Assembly (NCBI RefSeq): GCF_900104555.1
Contig: NZ_FNJU01000007.1
Coordinates: 176,318-240,317, forward strand
Direction: 5' to 3'
From: Litchfieldia salsa
Lineage (GTDB): Bacteria > Bacillota > Bacilli > Bacillales > Bacillaceae_L
Length of the DNA: 64,000 nt
The position numbers and the translations under genes were made by a program. A model generated the notes under the pieces. It did no database searches. It was not told where the DNA came from and saw nothing but the letters and a program-made list of their open reading frames with translations. The stretch's first letter is position 1; each line of letters begins with the position of its first letter. Shown piece by piece: positions 48,418 through 58,107 of this stretch.

Positions 48418-49383
48418 TTACTCACTGACAACATCTTCACCGGATAGTAGGATTGTAGAATCACCCGCTAAAAAGGATTGAATCGCCTCTTTATTTTGCT
48501 CAAAATCAATATCCAAAGCCAGCCCAACTCCTTCATATCTTACATCCGTATAAGAGTTTTGCACGGGGATGGTTAGTGTTTCTACTGTCTCAGGACGTTG
48601 TAGGGCAATGTCCTTTATAAGATTAAGTAAATCTTGTCCATGGAGATTTGTTTGGACATATGGTTGAACAGTACCAAGCATCTTTGGAAGCTTTAATGCA
48701 CCATTGGCACTTAAAAGTTCGTCCTTCATTGCATTGATAATCTGCTGCTGACGCCTAACACGACCGAAATCGCCTTCTGCATCCATGCGGAAACGGGCAT
48801 ATTCCAATAGCTCCTTACCGCTCAATAACTGAAGGCCAGGCTCTAGGGAGACGTCTAGATAGGCAGACATCTTTTTCTCTACATCAATCTCAATACCGTT
48901 TGGGGCAAGAACATCGACCATTTTTTCAAATCCTTTAAAATCGATTAGGGCGTAATATTCAATATCTAGGTCAAAGTTGTTTTCTAATGTTTCCCGCAGC
49001 AACTCCGGTCCACCCAAATAGAACGCAGTATTAATTTTGTAATTTTTATATCCAGGAATTTCTGTGTAAATATCCCGCATAATTGAGATGAGCTTTGCCG
49101 TTCCTTCCTTTGGATCATACTGTGCAACCATAATGGAGTCGGTTCGGGACTTGTTCTCCTCCGGGCGGGCATCGACTCCAAGCAATAGGACATTAATCTT
49201 ATCGAGATTTCTCTCTCCATGAAATTCATATTCCTGATGCTGTGTTTCCACTGTTTTTGCCATGTTCATACCATCTCGATACTGATAGACAATATATCCG
49301 ATGGCTAACATACTTATTATAAGCAGTGCAACAGCAATCCTAACAATCCTGTTTTTCAATTTACTACGTCTTATTCTGCTCAT
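48418..49383 (-). CDS. LytR-CpsA-Psr (LCP) cell-wall polymer transferase
   Basis: 321 aa. LCP enzymes attach wall teichoic acid or other polymers to peptidoglycan on the outer membrane face. A single N-terminal membrane helix (about 12-32) anchors an extracellular LCP domain. Family motifs are LLLGVDAR, SRTDSIMVAQ, SIMRDIYTEIPGY, KINTAFYLGG and FRMDAEGDFGRVRRQQQ, which carry the phosphate-binding Arg and Asp residues. ATG 49383 follows AAAAGG. It sits downstream of an HTH-DUF1232 gene on the same strand, 41 bases apart, and probably shares a transcript. Confidence 0.93.
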   Translation of the reverse strand: MSRIRRSKLKNRIVRIAVALLIISMLAIGYIVYQYRDGMNMAKTVETQHQEYEFHGERNLDKINVLLLGVDARPEENKSRTDSIMVAQYDPKEGTAKLISIMRDIYTEIPGYKNYKINTAFYLGGPELLRETLENNFDLDIEYYALIDFKGFEKMVDVLAPNGIEIDVEKKMSAYLDVSLEPGLQLLSGKELLEYARFRMDAEGDFGRVRRQQQIINAMKDELLSANGALKLPKMLGTVQPYVQTNLHGQDLLNLIKDIALQRPETVETLTIPVQNSYTDVRYEGVGLALDIDFEQNKEAIQSFLAGDSTILLSGEDVVSE

Positions 49384-49424
49384 ATTCTCGATCCTTTTTA
49401 TTAATTTTTTTTATCCCATATTGA

Positions 49425-50054
49425 TCATTTTTTCATAGCCATTCCATTTATAACCCAATTAATGACAACCGCATCGTCTATAAAACCGACTGGAAAAAGA
49501 TAATCCGGAATACAATCTACGGCTACTATAAAATATAGGAGGGCTCCCCCCATCAGAGCAAGCTCCGTCTTTGTCCCCTTTTTCCGGGAAAATTGCTCGT
49601 ACATATCCTTTAAGTGATGAATAAAGTGGCCCATACCTCCAACCTTATCCACCTTCTCATCAAACTGTCCAAGGACTGTTTCAGTCCCTTCTTCCTCTAA
49701 CGAGAGTTGTTGATACTTTTCGAATTCTTGTTTGACGTCGTTTAGGCGAAACTCTTTATCTATTAAGTTAGTTGTTTCCATAATTGATTGTATGTCGCCA
49801 ATCGAATCATAAAAATCTGACTTCTTTCGGTCAACTGGATAACCTGCAGCTTCATATAATTTGGAGATTGATATATCAAGCTGTTCCGAAAAACGCTGTA
49901 GATGATCAGGAGTAGCTTTTCGTTTACCATTGATAACTTTCGAGATAATCGCAGTATCAACCCCTGTCATCTCGCTTAATTTTCTCATGGATAAATTCCG
50001 TTCCTTCAGCAAGCCCTTCAGTAGCAGACCTAATTCATTATTTTTCTCATCCAT
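49425..50054 (-). CDS. Helix-turn-helix plus DUF1232 fusion protein
   Basis: 209 aa. An XRE-type helix-turn-helix (about 10-70: LSMRKLSEMTGVDTAIISKVINGKRKATPDHLQRFSEQL) is joined through a helical linker to a C-terminal DUF1232 (YkvA) domain with a membrane helix (about 165-200: ALMGGALLYFIVAVDCIPDYLFPVGFIDD). So it may be a membrane-tethered regulator. ATG 50054 follows AAAGGAAAG. It is upstream of the LCP gene and could sense envelope state; that is inference. Confidence 0.85.
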   Translation of the reverse strand: MDEKNNELGLLLKGLLKERNLSMRKLSEMTGVDTAIISKVINGKRKATPDHLQRFSEQLDISISKLYEAAGYPVDRKKSDFYDSIGDIQSIMETTNLIDKEFRLNDVKQEFEKYQQLSLEEEGTETVLGQFDEKVDKVGGMGHFIHHLKDMYEQFSRKKGTKTELALMGGALLYFIVAVDCIPDYLFPVGFIDDAVVINWVINGMAMKK

Positions 50055-50264
50055 CTTTGCTTTCCTTTCTAACTAGCTTTTCTACTATAAAAATACATTA
50101 ATGTTGACTTTTTGTCAACGAACGACTCATTCTAACTCTTACTATCTACATTTTTGATTCCATCTAATTTTCCTATGAATAAATTGATTTGTTTCATGAT
50201 CCTTTTTTTTATTAAAGAATACAAAAGAGACCACACTAATAAAATGTGATCTCCCATCCTAGAC

Positions 50265-52844
50265 TTATATATTTTCCTGCTTTAGCGCATCAATGATATT
50301 TTCTTTTTTAACTTTGCTAATGGAATAGATCATGGCAGAACCAACGATGATAAATAATGAAATCACCACATATACAAAATCTATATACGGTAATTCGAAC
50401 CCAAATTCAAACGTTTGACGCATGGACCAATAGATTAAATACATGATCCCTAAACTGATTGGTACTCCATAGAGCAAAGCTTTTAATCCATAAAAAATAC
50501 TTTCATAATTTATCATTTTATTGAAACCTGAAGGTGTCATCCCGACAGAACGTAGCATCGCAAATTCACGTTTTCGCAACGTGATGCTTGTTGAAATGGT
50601 GTTAAATATATTGGCAACTGAAATTAATGAGATTAGCACAATAAACCCGTAGGTAAAAACAGACATGAGCATAATTAGCTGTTCATCTTCTTGTCTATTT
50701 TGTTGGACATTGTAAACATACACATTACCAGACTTTATTTCTTCGATGGCCTCTTGAGTCGCCATTGGATCTGAGCTATTTAAGAATAACTGGGTTTGTA
50801 CTTCATTATCTACATCTTGGCCATTTATGAGGTGCTTGAGTGTTTCCATAGAAACTATCATATCCAAACCACCTATTGCTGCAGTATTAATGCCCATAGG
50901 AACCTTATCTGTTAAGGCGTCAATTTCAACAGTAGCAAAATTGGATTCTTTTTCTGTTTCGTAATCCATCGACGTTAACTCAATTTGCTGCCCTGGTTCT
51001 GCCAGAATAGATTTAGTTTCGATGATCTTACCTGTCTGACCATCTTGATAGGAGATATCCTCAATGATAATGCCTGCTTTATTGGTAGGATCCAGTAGCT
51101 TTTCCACATTAGCACCTACTTCCAAAGCATAAGCCTTGAAGCTCTCTTCATCTAAAGCATGTAATGTTACATAGTAAGAATACTTTCCCTCTTTCAGCAT
51201 ACTAGGATCCTGTTTCACTTGTTTCTGTAACCTTTGAGGAATCATGGTCTCATCAATCCAGCTGTTTGTGTATACCTCTTGAACAAGGCTACTTTTTGTA
51301 ACGTAGTTAACATTCTTGAACTCTCTTAACTCTTCTGCATTTCCACCGGTAATTAGAATATCATACTTAATATTGTCTTGTGATAAGATGAGCGATTTTT
51401 CTAGATTGGAAGTAAAATAGGAAACTGAAAGAAACAAAATAATACTAATAACTAGTGAGAATACAGTGGCTTGATACCTACGTTTATTTCTTTTCAAGTT
51501 TTTCAAGCCAATTTCTGCTTCCATTCCAAAAATTTTGCGAACCAGTTTTGATGTCTTTACGGTTTTACCTGAAAGCTTAACATCATGTGTTTGCCGAATC
51601 GCATCAATAGCCGACACCTTTGAAGCCCTTCTTGCCGGTAAATAAGTAGAGATGAAGATTGTCAAAATGGAAATCAGACAGGCAACCAATATCGAACCTG
51701 GGGTAACCACAACCTCCAGTTTTTCCGATACACCTAGAGCACCATGAATATAGGAATTAATAAACCAAAAAGTAACCCCAATCCCTACTAAGCCAGAAGC
51801 AATACCAATTGGAATGCTGATTCCACCGATAACTGCTCCTTCAAAAAAGACAGAGTTTCGTTTTTGTCTTTTCGTAGCCCCGACACTTGCTAGCATTCCT
51901 AAATGTCTAGATCGCTCTGAAACACTGATAGAAAATGCATTATATATTAGTGAAACTGAACCGACAATGATTACAGTCATAATAATACCTGCTAACGAAT
52001 AAAGGGTTTTACTAAGTCCAGAATTATCCGTTACCCCATATAAACGAAGCAGTTCTTCATTAAAGTTCACCTTATTAATATTTAATTCTGTCACTAACTC
52101 CTCAGCATGCTTATAAAGAGACATATTGACTTTGTCTAAAATTACGACAGCATCCACTATGTCTTCTTTAGTTAGCAGTTGTTTATTAACATAACTGATG
52201 ACCGTGTAACCAGGAGACCAGCTTGGTTCCCAGTTAGGACGTTTCATAAACCCGACAATGGTATAAGTTTTCGTCTGGTTTATTTGAAGGGTTTCATTGA
52301 CTTGATCCTCCATTGTCTGAAGAGGATCAACCTGTGTTAAGGGTTTACTCTCTGTTTTTAGAAAGCGGTCGCCAATTTCTACTGTAAGTTGGTCACCAAT
52401 CTCGAAATCTACCTTTGCATTCTTTACGATTTCTTCCGAAAGAACTAGTTCATCACGAGACTTTGGAAAACGTCCTTCACTTATTTCTATTGGAAAGTTC
52501 TCTAAACCTTGTTCGTTATATTCTTTAATAAACAAATAGGGCTTACTTTCATTTTTAGAGCCTTCTAGAGCTGCGTACCCGACACTATTTGATAGAAGTA
52601 ATTGCTTAGTCGATTCATCCTCTTCAATGATTTCTAACTGATTATGATTCACATCCTCATACTCGACATGCCACTCACCATTCATTGCAATATGCTGTCT
52701 CTTCATTAAGTCGAGGAAGGAGACTCCTAGTGTAGCAACAGCTGTAATCATGGCAACTGAGATAATGACACCAATAATCGTGACTAACGTTCTTCGCTTA
52801 TTCTCCTTTAGATGCCTAATCGTGATTTTATTTACTATGTTCAT
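50265..52844 (-). CDS. FtsX/MacB-type ABC transporter permease
   Basis: 859 aa. An N-terminal helix (about 15-40), a large extracytoplasmic MacB-like domain, then three helices of an FtsX domain (about 280-410), a second extracytoplasmic domain, and a second FtsX set (about 735-850). The motif SVSERSRHLGMLASVGATKRQ and RKREFAMLRSVGMTPSGF are the cytoplasmic coupling helices. It overlaps the ATPase stop by 4 nt (ATGA). With its ATPase and the upstream two-component system it forms a peptide-sensing or detoxification module. Unlike BceB, it has two FtsX units. Confidence 0.9.
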   Translation of the reverse strand: MNIVNKITIRHLKENKRRTLVTIIGVIISVAMITAVATLGVSFLDLMKRQHIAMNGEWHVEYEDVNHNQLEIIEEDESTKQLLLSNSVGYAALEGSKNESKPYLFIKEYNEQGLENFPIEISEGRFPKSRDELVLSEEIVKNAKVDFEIGDQLTVEIGDRFLKTESKPLTQVDPLQTMEDQVNETLQINQTKTYTIVGFMKRPNWEPSWSPGYTVISYVNKQLLTKEDIVDAVVILDKVNMSLYKHAEELVTELNINKVNFNEELLRLYGVTDNSGLSKTLYSLAGIIMTVIIVGSVSLIYNAFSISVSERSRHLGMLASVGATKRQKRNSVFFEGAVIGGISIPIGIASGLVGIGVTFWFINSYIHGALGVSEKLEVVVTPGSILVACLISILTIFISTYLPARRASKVSAIDAIRQTHDVKLSGKTVKTSKLVRKIFGMEAEIGLKNLKRNKRRYQATVFSLVISIILFLSVSYFTSNLEKSLILSQDNIKYDILITGGNAEELREFKNVNYVTKSSLVQEVYTNSWIDETMIPQRLQKQVKQDPSMLKEGKYSYYVTLHALDEESFKAYALEVGANVEKLLDPTNKAGIIIEDISYQDGQTGKIIETKSILAEPGQQIELTSMDYETEKESNFATVEIDALTDKVPMGINTAAIGGLDMIVSMETLKHLINGQDVDNEVQTQLFLNSSDPMATQEAIEEIKSGNVYVYNVQQNRQEDEQLIMLMSVFTYGFIVLISLISVANIFNTISTSITLRKREFAMLRSVGMTPSGFNKMINYESIFYGLKALLYGVPISLGIMYLIYWSMRQTFEFGFELPYIDFVYVVISLFIIVGSAMIYSISKVKKENIIDALKQENI

Positions 52845-53524
52845 GGACGTAGCACCTCGTCCTTGGCAACCCTACCGTCTTCAATGGCAATAATTCGATC
52901 AGCCTGCAACGCTATTCGTTCATCATGAGTGATGACAATTAAGGTTTGATTAAACGTTTTATTAAATAGCTTTAGTAGCTCCATAATTTCACCACTATTC
53001 TTGCTATCTAGGTTACCAGTTGGTTCATCTGCCAGCATTAGTGCTGGATGACTGATCAGAGCACGCCCTATTGACACACGCTGCTGTTGACCACCGGAGA
53101 GCTGATTTGGTAAATGCTGCAATCGATTCTCTAGTCCTAGGATTTCCACGACTTCTTTGAATTTTTTTTGATCCACCTTATGTTCATCCAAAAGCACCGG
53201 TAATGTGATATTCTCTTCAACTGTTAGGATAGGAATCAAATTATAAAACTGATAGATTAATCCTATTTGTCTTCTTCTAAAAATGGCTAACTGTGTCTCA
53301 TTTAACTCATAGATATCTGTGTCATCGACAAACACCTTTCCACTCGTGGGGCGATCAACCCCACCCAATAAATGGAGCAAGGTTGATTTTCCAGAACCAG
53401 ATGGCCCGATAATTGCGACAAACTCTCCTTTTTTTACAGAGAAGGAAACATTATCTAATGCCTTCACTGCTGTCTCACCTTTTCCATAGATTTTAGACAG
53501 ATTTTCAATTTGTAAGATATTCAT
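52841..53524 (-). CDS. ABC transporter ATP-binding protein (LolD/MacB type)
   Basis: 227 aa. Walker A GPSGSGKSTLLHLLGG, Q-loop YQFYNLIPILTVEEN, signature LSGGQQQRVSIGRAL, Walker B LMLADEPTGNLD and the H-loop ITHDERIA are all intact. ATG 53524 follows GGAGGTC. It is translationally coupled to the permease gene and preceded by a candidate operator array. Confidence 0.95.
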   Translation of the reverse strand: MNILQIENLSKIYGKGETAVKALDNVSFSVKKGEFVAIIGPSGSGKSTLLHLLGGVDRPTSGKVFVDDTDIYELNETQLAIFRRRQIGLIYQFYNLIPILTVEENITLPVLLDEHKVDQKKFKEVVEILGLENRLQHLPNQLSGGQQQRVSIGRALISHPALMLADEPTGNLDSKNSGEIMELLKLFNKTFNQTLIVITHDERIALQADRIIAIEDGRVAKDEVLRP

Positions 53525-53555
53525 TGAATGACCTCCGATATTTGTGATTAAGTTC

Positions 53556-53561
53556 AGTATA
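53556..53561 (-). promoter_or_regulatory. Probable -10 of the ABC operon promoter
   Basis: TATACT on the minus strand. The -35 position falls within the direct repeats at 53572-53598, as expected for an activated promoter. Confidence 0.45.
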
Positions 53562-53571
53562 TCTGCCTAAA

Positions 53572-53612
53572 ATGACTATAAGGTGACTCCTAAGTGACAG
53601 TTTAGTCACTTA
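53572..53612. promoter_or_regulatory. Three 11-bp-phased TGAC repeats plus an inverted half: likely response-regulator operator
   Basis: (A/G)TGAC occurs at 53572, 53583 and 53594, exactly 11 bases apart, followed by the inverted GTCAC at 53605. TAAGTGAC/GTCACTTA at 53591-53612 also forms an 8-bp palindrome. OmpR-family regulators bind direct repeats with this spacing. Confidence 0.6.
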
Positions 53613-53621
53613 AGGAACTAT

Positions 53622-54623
53622 TTATATGACTTGTTTATAGAACTTAATTTGAAATCTAGTCCCTTGCCCATCTTCACTTTTGACCTCAATATCTCCATTT
53701 TGTGCTTTGACGATGCTATATGCCATCGCAAGACCAATCCCTACACTATCTTCTCCGGCATTTTCACCTTTATAAAATCGTTTGAAGATGTATGGTAGGT
53801 CCTTCTTTGAGATTCCTTTCCCATTATCAGAGATGATAATTTCCGTATACAACGCATTCTCTGTATATGAAATGAAAATTTCTCCACCATCTGGGGTATG
53901 TTCCACACAATTCTTCAAAATATTAATAAGTGCTTCTGCTGTCCAATTGAGATCACCTAGAAAACTAGATTGTTGAACTCCTTCTATTACTAGAGATTGC
54001 TCCTTGATATCCATTGGGATTAAGACCGGGTCAATCGCTTTTTTAATCAATTGGCTTACATCGACCTGGTTTTTCTTAAATAGAATGGTGCCAGCATCCA
54101 TTTTGGATAATTTAAGTAAAGATGTGACCAACCAATCCATCCGTTCTAACTGAATGCCAATATTACGAGTGAACTCAGCTCTTTTGGATTCATCCAGCTT
54201 TCGATCATGTAACACATCAGCCATGATCATCATTGAGGTTAGCGGCGTTTTGATTTGATGAGAAATATCAGAAATCGCATCAGTTAGTTTTACTTGGTCC
54301 CGCTGCAGCTGTGCACGATGCTCCGTCAGCATTAAGGTTACTTTATAAATATCATTTTTTAATATACTAAGCTCACCCTCCTGATTATCCCGAACATCGA
54401 GTGTGGAATCACCACTCGCAATCTGCCGTAAATAGTTAGAGAGCTTCTCCATTTCCTTGTAACGCCAAATCGTCATCAACAGGTTACTGATGATGAGCAA
54501 AGTTCCAGTAACGAATACCAAGATAATTCCGGAGGCTGGGAAAAACCAAGAAGCTAGGATGGCTGCACATAGAATAAGGATTTGGATGATTATGAAGACT
54601 CGAATTTCTCGATTTCTAAGCAC
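53622..54623 (-). CDS. Sensor histidine kinase with short extracellular loop
   Basis: 333 aa. Two N-terminal helices with only a few residues between them (LASWFFPASGII) put it in the intramembrane-sensing group, whose kinases sense through their ABC partner. A HAMP-like segment precedes HisKA with phospho-acceptor DISHQIKTPLTSM and HATPase with NILKNCVEHTP and SDNGKGI. GTG 54623 is the start, with GGTGGGGG ahead; this leaves a 1-base gap after the regulator stop instead of the 70-base overlap a longer frame would need. Confidence 0.88.
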   Translation of the reverse strand: MLRNREIRVFIIIQILILCAAILASWFFPASGIILVFVTGTLLIISNLLMTIWRYKEMEKLSNYLRQIASGDSTLDVRDNQEGELSILKNDIYKVTLMLTEHRAQLQRDQVKLTDAISDISHQIKTPLTSMMIMADVLHDRKLDESKRAEFTRNIGIQLERMDWLVTSLLKLSKMDAGTILFKKNQVDVSQLIKKAIDPVLIPMDIKEQSLVIEGVQQSSFLGDLNWTAEALINILKNCVEHTPDGGEIFISYTENALYTEIIISDNGKGISKKDLPYIFKRFYKGENAGEDSVGIGLAMAYSIVKAQNGDIEVKSEDGQGTRFQIKFYKQVI

Positions 54624-54624
54624 G

Positions 54625-55308
54625 TTAATCCCCCACCTTGTAGCCCATCCCACGAACTGTCTTAATGATGGTTGGATTTTGAGGGTGATCCTCAAGCTTT
54701 TCTCGTAATCTTTTGATATAAACAGTTAATGTATTATCGTTAACAAAATCTCCTGCTACATCCCAAATCCTTTCTAACAACTGATTTCTCGTTAAAACTT
54801 GTCCAATATGATTCGCAAAAATAAGAAATAACCGATACTCTAACGCCGTTAAGAGTACCTCTTCACCATTTTTATATACCTTTCCTTCAAGTGTATTGAT
54901 TCGAATATTATCAAGATCTATGTAAGGCTTGGATTGAGCTTGCTTATGGTACCGACGTAATACAGAGTTAATCCTTGATAGGAGCTCACGCACACGAAAT
55001 GGCTTTGTAATATAATCATCTGCTCCCATATCAAGTCCCATCACCACATTCACTTCATCATCAAGCGCGGTTAAGAAAATAACAGGAACATCTCTCCGGT
55101 TTTTCACCATCTCACATAACTGATAGCCGGTTCCATCTGGAAGTGATAAATCAAGTAAACATAAATCTATTTCTTTTAGCTGGCTAGTAAGAATGGCTTC
55201 TGCCTCTTTAACTGAATGTGCCACAATCGTCACATATTCCTCGCTCTGTAAGGAGTAATCGATACCAGAAGCAATCGTTTTATCGTCCTCTACTATTAAT
55301 ATTTTCAT
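54625..55308 (-). CDS. OmpR-family response regulator
   Basis: 227 aa. The receiver domain has the acidic pair in VEDD, phospho-acceptor Asp in LCLLDLSLPDGTGYQL and a KPF motif (ITKPFRVREL). The winged-helix effector (about 130-225) ends in TIIKTVRGMGYKVGD. ATG 55308 has AGGAG ahead; a GTG six bases earlier overlaps that site. It forms one operon with the kinase and probably drives the ABC genes through the repeats at 53572. Confidence 0.93.
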   Translation of the reverse strand: MKILIVEDDKTIASGIDYSLQSEEYVTIVAHSVKEAEAILTSQLKEIDLCLLDLSLPDGTGYQLCEMVKNRRDVPVIFLTALDDEVNVVMGLDMGADDYITKPFRVRELLSRINSVLRRYHKQAQSKPYIDLDNIRINTLEGKVYKNGEEVLLTALEYRLFLIFANHIGQVLTRNQLLERIWDVAGDFVNDNTLTVYIKRLREKLEDHPQNPTIIKTVRGMGYKVGD

Positions 55309-55452
55309 GGGCACTCCTAAAATATGTATTTTCTATCTTATTAATCTTAAGTTACGCAGACTTATTCGTCAAAGCTTAAAGAAGGTGACCGGACCCCTCT
55401 TAAATTAATCAAATCTACAAGAACATATATTATATAACCTTATAATAAGCAA

Positions 55453-55480
55453 AACCCGAAACTAATATATAGTTACGGGT
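55453..55480 (-). terminator. Terminator after the ABC-2 type permease gene
   Basis: Minus-strand arms ACCCGTAACTA and TAGTTTCGGGT (bulged) are followed by TTTGCTT. It ends the TetR operon ahead of the two-component genes. Confidence 0.6.
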
Positions 55481-55591
55481 ACGTAAAACTATTGTAAAGG
55501 ATCTTTGTCCTGTACTTCCTCTACTTGCTGGAAGAGGTTTTGGTTGGAAATGCTTGGTTCCTGCAAGGAATAAAGTTGGTTCATTCCTCTA

Positions 55592-57193
55592 TTAATTTTC
55601 GATATTCCGTTTATTAAAGCCAATAAAACCTATTACTGTGAATACAATAGCTACTAGACTTAACAGCAGTAATGGCATAATTGAGAAATCCTCAATCGGT
55701 GTTTGTGGAACATGACCATATGGAGAAATGTTACCAACCCATTCTGAGAATTGGAATAACCCACCTAAATACAAAACCAGAAAGGAATACAGTATATAAA
55801 GCCAAATAAAACTAGTTAGCTTTGGAAATATACCAATTAAAAAAACTGCTAAACTTATCATGACTACCATGGCTGGATAATAGGACAGTGCTGCAATAAA
55901 TATCATATCAATAGACAATCCCCCTGCAACCACTGTAGTTCCCACTAACCATAGACCAAATGCCGCTAGCGAAATCATAATCAGACCATTAATAATTGAT
56001 AGGATGAAATAACTACCTAATAGTTTAGTTCGTGATATAGATTTACTCAATAGGTGAACAATACGATCTTGTTTCTCCTCACTTCTCAGTTTATTCATAG
56101 CCATAACTGGAGGAATGGTCGCTAGTAAGGAAATTACAATCATTAACATTGGAATAAACTGTTCTAACAAGGTTACTCCTTCAACTGGGGGAAGTAACTG
56201 CTTCATTGCTTCATTATCAGAAAAAAAGGTTTCTAGGTCACCCAATACCGATCCATAGGATGCACCTAATACAAACATACCGATTGCCCATGATATAATC
56301 CCAGTTCGTTGTAACCTTAGTGCGAGACCGGTTGGACTCTTCAAAAAAGAAGAAGCATATTTTTTCCCGGGCTTGGAAGGTAAGAATCCTCGACCCATAT
56401 CACGTATTGAATTCAAATAATTTGCTACGATGTAAAGAACTAAAGATGTCACTAGTAATAGCAAAATAGGCCACCAATTATTCGTATCATACACTTCTGC
56501 TTTCGTCACCCATGCCAGGGGGGAAATCCAAGATATCGTTTCATTACTAACATCTGTAATTGCCCGAAACAAATAAGCAATTAACAGTACCGCGATGGAA
56601 TAACCAAAGGTTCCACGTGAACTTTCACTTAATTGTGCAAATACAGCAGTAACACCTGCAAAGAACAATCCAGTTGCACCTAAGGCTGTTCCATACAATA
56701 ATGAACCTTCCAAATCCATACTCTCTATTCTAAGTGCATAAAGACCAAAACCATTAATTAATGCCAAACCAATACTCGTAACCGTTATAATTAGTAACGA
56801 TCCATTCAAATATGAAAGTCGTCCAGTTGGCAGTGAACGAATCATTTCTAATCGACCATCCTCTTCATCAGTTCGAGTTTGACGTGTGACAAGTAGGATA
56901 CTCATTAATCCCACCACCGTTGCAGTCATCAGAAGCATTTGATGAGCTGTCATAACACCAATCGTATAATTACTTAAATTAGCTGGACCAATCATGGCTG
57001 TCATCGCTGGATTCGCCATCGTCTGAGCCATAGCTTCTCTCTCCTGTTGTGAACTATATAAAACCACAAATGATGTTGGCACTACTAATGTGAAAAATGT
57101 AAGGGAGACAATCCATATAAGAATACGTAATCGATTGAGACGAAAGATAAAGCGAGAAAGGGTTCCCATTTGAGCAACTAGATTGCTATTCAT
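55592..57193 (-). CDS. ABC exporter permease (polyketide/antibiotic exporter type)
   Basis: 533 aa with 12 hydrophobic segments in two halves of similar layout, as in the COG3559 antibiotic exporters. Landmarks are TRQTRTDEEDGRLEMIRSLPTGRLSYL in the first half and MNKLRSEEKQDRIVHLLSKSISRTKLLGSY in the second. ATG 57193 follows GGAGGGG; the ATPase stop overlaps the GTG at 57196. It is the membrane part of the second exporter, co-transcribed with its ATPase and TetR gene. Confidence 0.9.
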   Translation of the reverse strand: MNSNLVAQMGTLSRFIFRLNRLRILIWIVSLTFFTLVVPTSFVVLYSSQQEREAMAQTMANPAMTAMIGPANLSNYTIGVMTAHQMLLMTATVVGLMSILLVTRQTRTDEEDGRLEMIRSLPTGRLSYLNGSLLIITVTSIGLALINGFGLYALRIESMDLEGSLLYGTALGATGLFFAGVTAVFAQLSESSRGTFGYSIAVLLIAYLFRAITDVSNETISWISPLAWVTKAEVYDTNNWWPILLLLVTSLVLYIVANYLNSIRDMGRGFLPSKPGKKYASSFLKSPTGLALRLQRTGIISWAIGMFVLGASYGSVLGDLETFFSDNEAMKQLLPPVEGVTLLEQFIPMLMIVISLLATIPPVMAMNKLRSEEKQDRIVHLLSKSISRTKLLGSYFILSIINGLIMISLAAFGLWLVGTTVVAGGLSIDMIFIAALSYYPAMVVMISLAVFLIGIFPKLTSFIWLYILYSFLVLYLGGLFQFSEWVGNISPYGHVPQTPIEDFSIMPLLLLSLVAIVFTVIGFIGFNKRNIEN

Positions 57194-57195
57194 CA

Positions 57196-58101
57196 CTATT
57201 CCCCTCCTACTCCCTTATCGACTACTCCTTCATAATGACGCATAAATAAATCCTCTAACGTTGGTGGAGTACTCTCTAGTCTAATGATTCCATATTGACT
57301 AATATGCTTGATTACAGCATCCATACTATCACCATCGACCTGAAATCTATAACTGTGTTTACTTTCTTCTAACTCATGAACACCCTCCACCTCACCTAAA
57401 CCTGTAATTGGCTGTGTGGCTTCAACAGTCATTTGTGTACGTGTTAAATGACGTAATTCATTTAGAGTTCCTGACTCAATAATCTTACCTTGACGAATAA
57501 TAGTAACACGGTCACACAGCTTTTCTACTTCTGATAAGATATGACTTGATAGCAAGACACTCTTTCCTTGCTTCTTTACATCCAACACACATTCCTGGAA
57601 CACCTTTTCCATCAAAGGATCAAGGCCAGAAGTAGGCTCATCTAAAATAAATAAATCCGCTTCAGTTGCAAACGCAGCAACCAATGCAACCTTTTGGCGA
57701 TTACCTTTAGAATACGTTCTACACTTTTTGGAAGGATCTAAATCAAACCTTTTAATTAACTCATCCCGTTTAACTTTGTCTACATTACCATTTAATTTTA
57801 GAAATAAATCAATAACTTCTCCACCCGTTAAGTTTGGCCATAAATTCACATCACCAGGTACATAAGCAATCCGCTTATGAATATCCACAGCATCCTTCCA
57901 TGCATCTTTGTTAAATACTTGAACATCTCCAGAAGTTGCCTTTAATATCCCTAGTAACACTCGAATCGTCGTCGACTTACCAGCACCATTAGGTCCGATA
58001 AACCCAAGTATTTCACCTTTATTCACTTCAAAACTGACCCCATCCAAAGCAGTAAACTTCCCAAACTTTTTCGTTAAATTGGTTACTTTTAATAAACTCA
58101 T
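57196..58101 (-). CDS. ABC exporter ATP-binding protein
   Basis: 301 aa. Walker A GPNGAGKSTTIRVLLG, Q-loop region VPGDVNLWPNLTGGEV, signature YSKGNRQKVALVAAF, Walker B LFILDEPTSGLDPLMEK and H-loop SSHILSEVEKL. The signature is YSKGNRQK in place of LSGGQ, as is common in drug-exporter ATPases. The C-terminal extension (about 215-300) is typical of this class. ATG 58101 follows GAGGAGG. It is second in the TetR operon, 6 bases after tetR. Confidence 0.93.
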   Translation of the reverse strand: MSLLKVTNLTKKFGKFTALDGVSFEVNKGEILGFIGPNGAGKSTTIRVLLGILKATSGDVQVFNKDAWKDAVDIHKRIAYVPGDVNLWPNLTGGEVIDLFLKLNGNVDKVKRDELIKRFDLDPSKKCRTYSKGNRQKVALVAAFATEADLFILDEPTSGLDPLMEKVFQECVLDVKKQGKSVLLSSHILSEVEKLCDRVTIIRQGKIIESGTLNELRHLTRTQMTVEATQPITGLGEVEGVHELEESKHSYRFQVDGDSMDAVIKHISQYGIIRLESTPPTLEDLFMRHYEGVVDKGVGGE

Positions 58102-58107
58102 AAACGC

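Noticed and set aside
54624-54695. 71-base overlap of kinase and response regulator genes
   Set aside because: A GTG at 54623 with GGTGGGGG ahead gives a normal 1-base gap; the longer N terminus is an out-of-frame reading of the regulator end.
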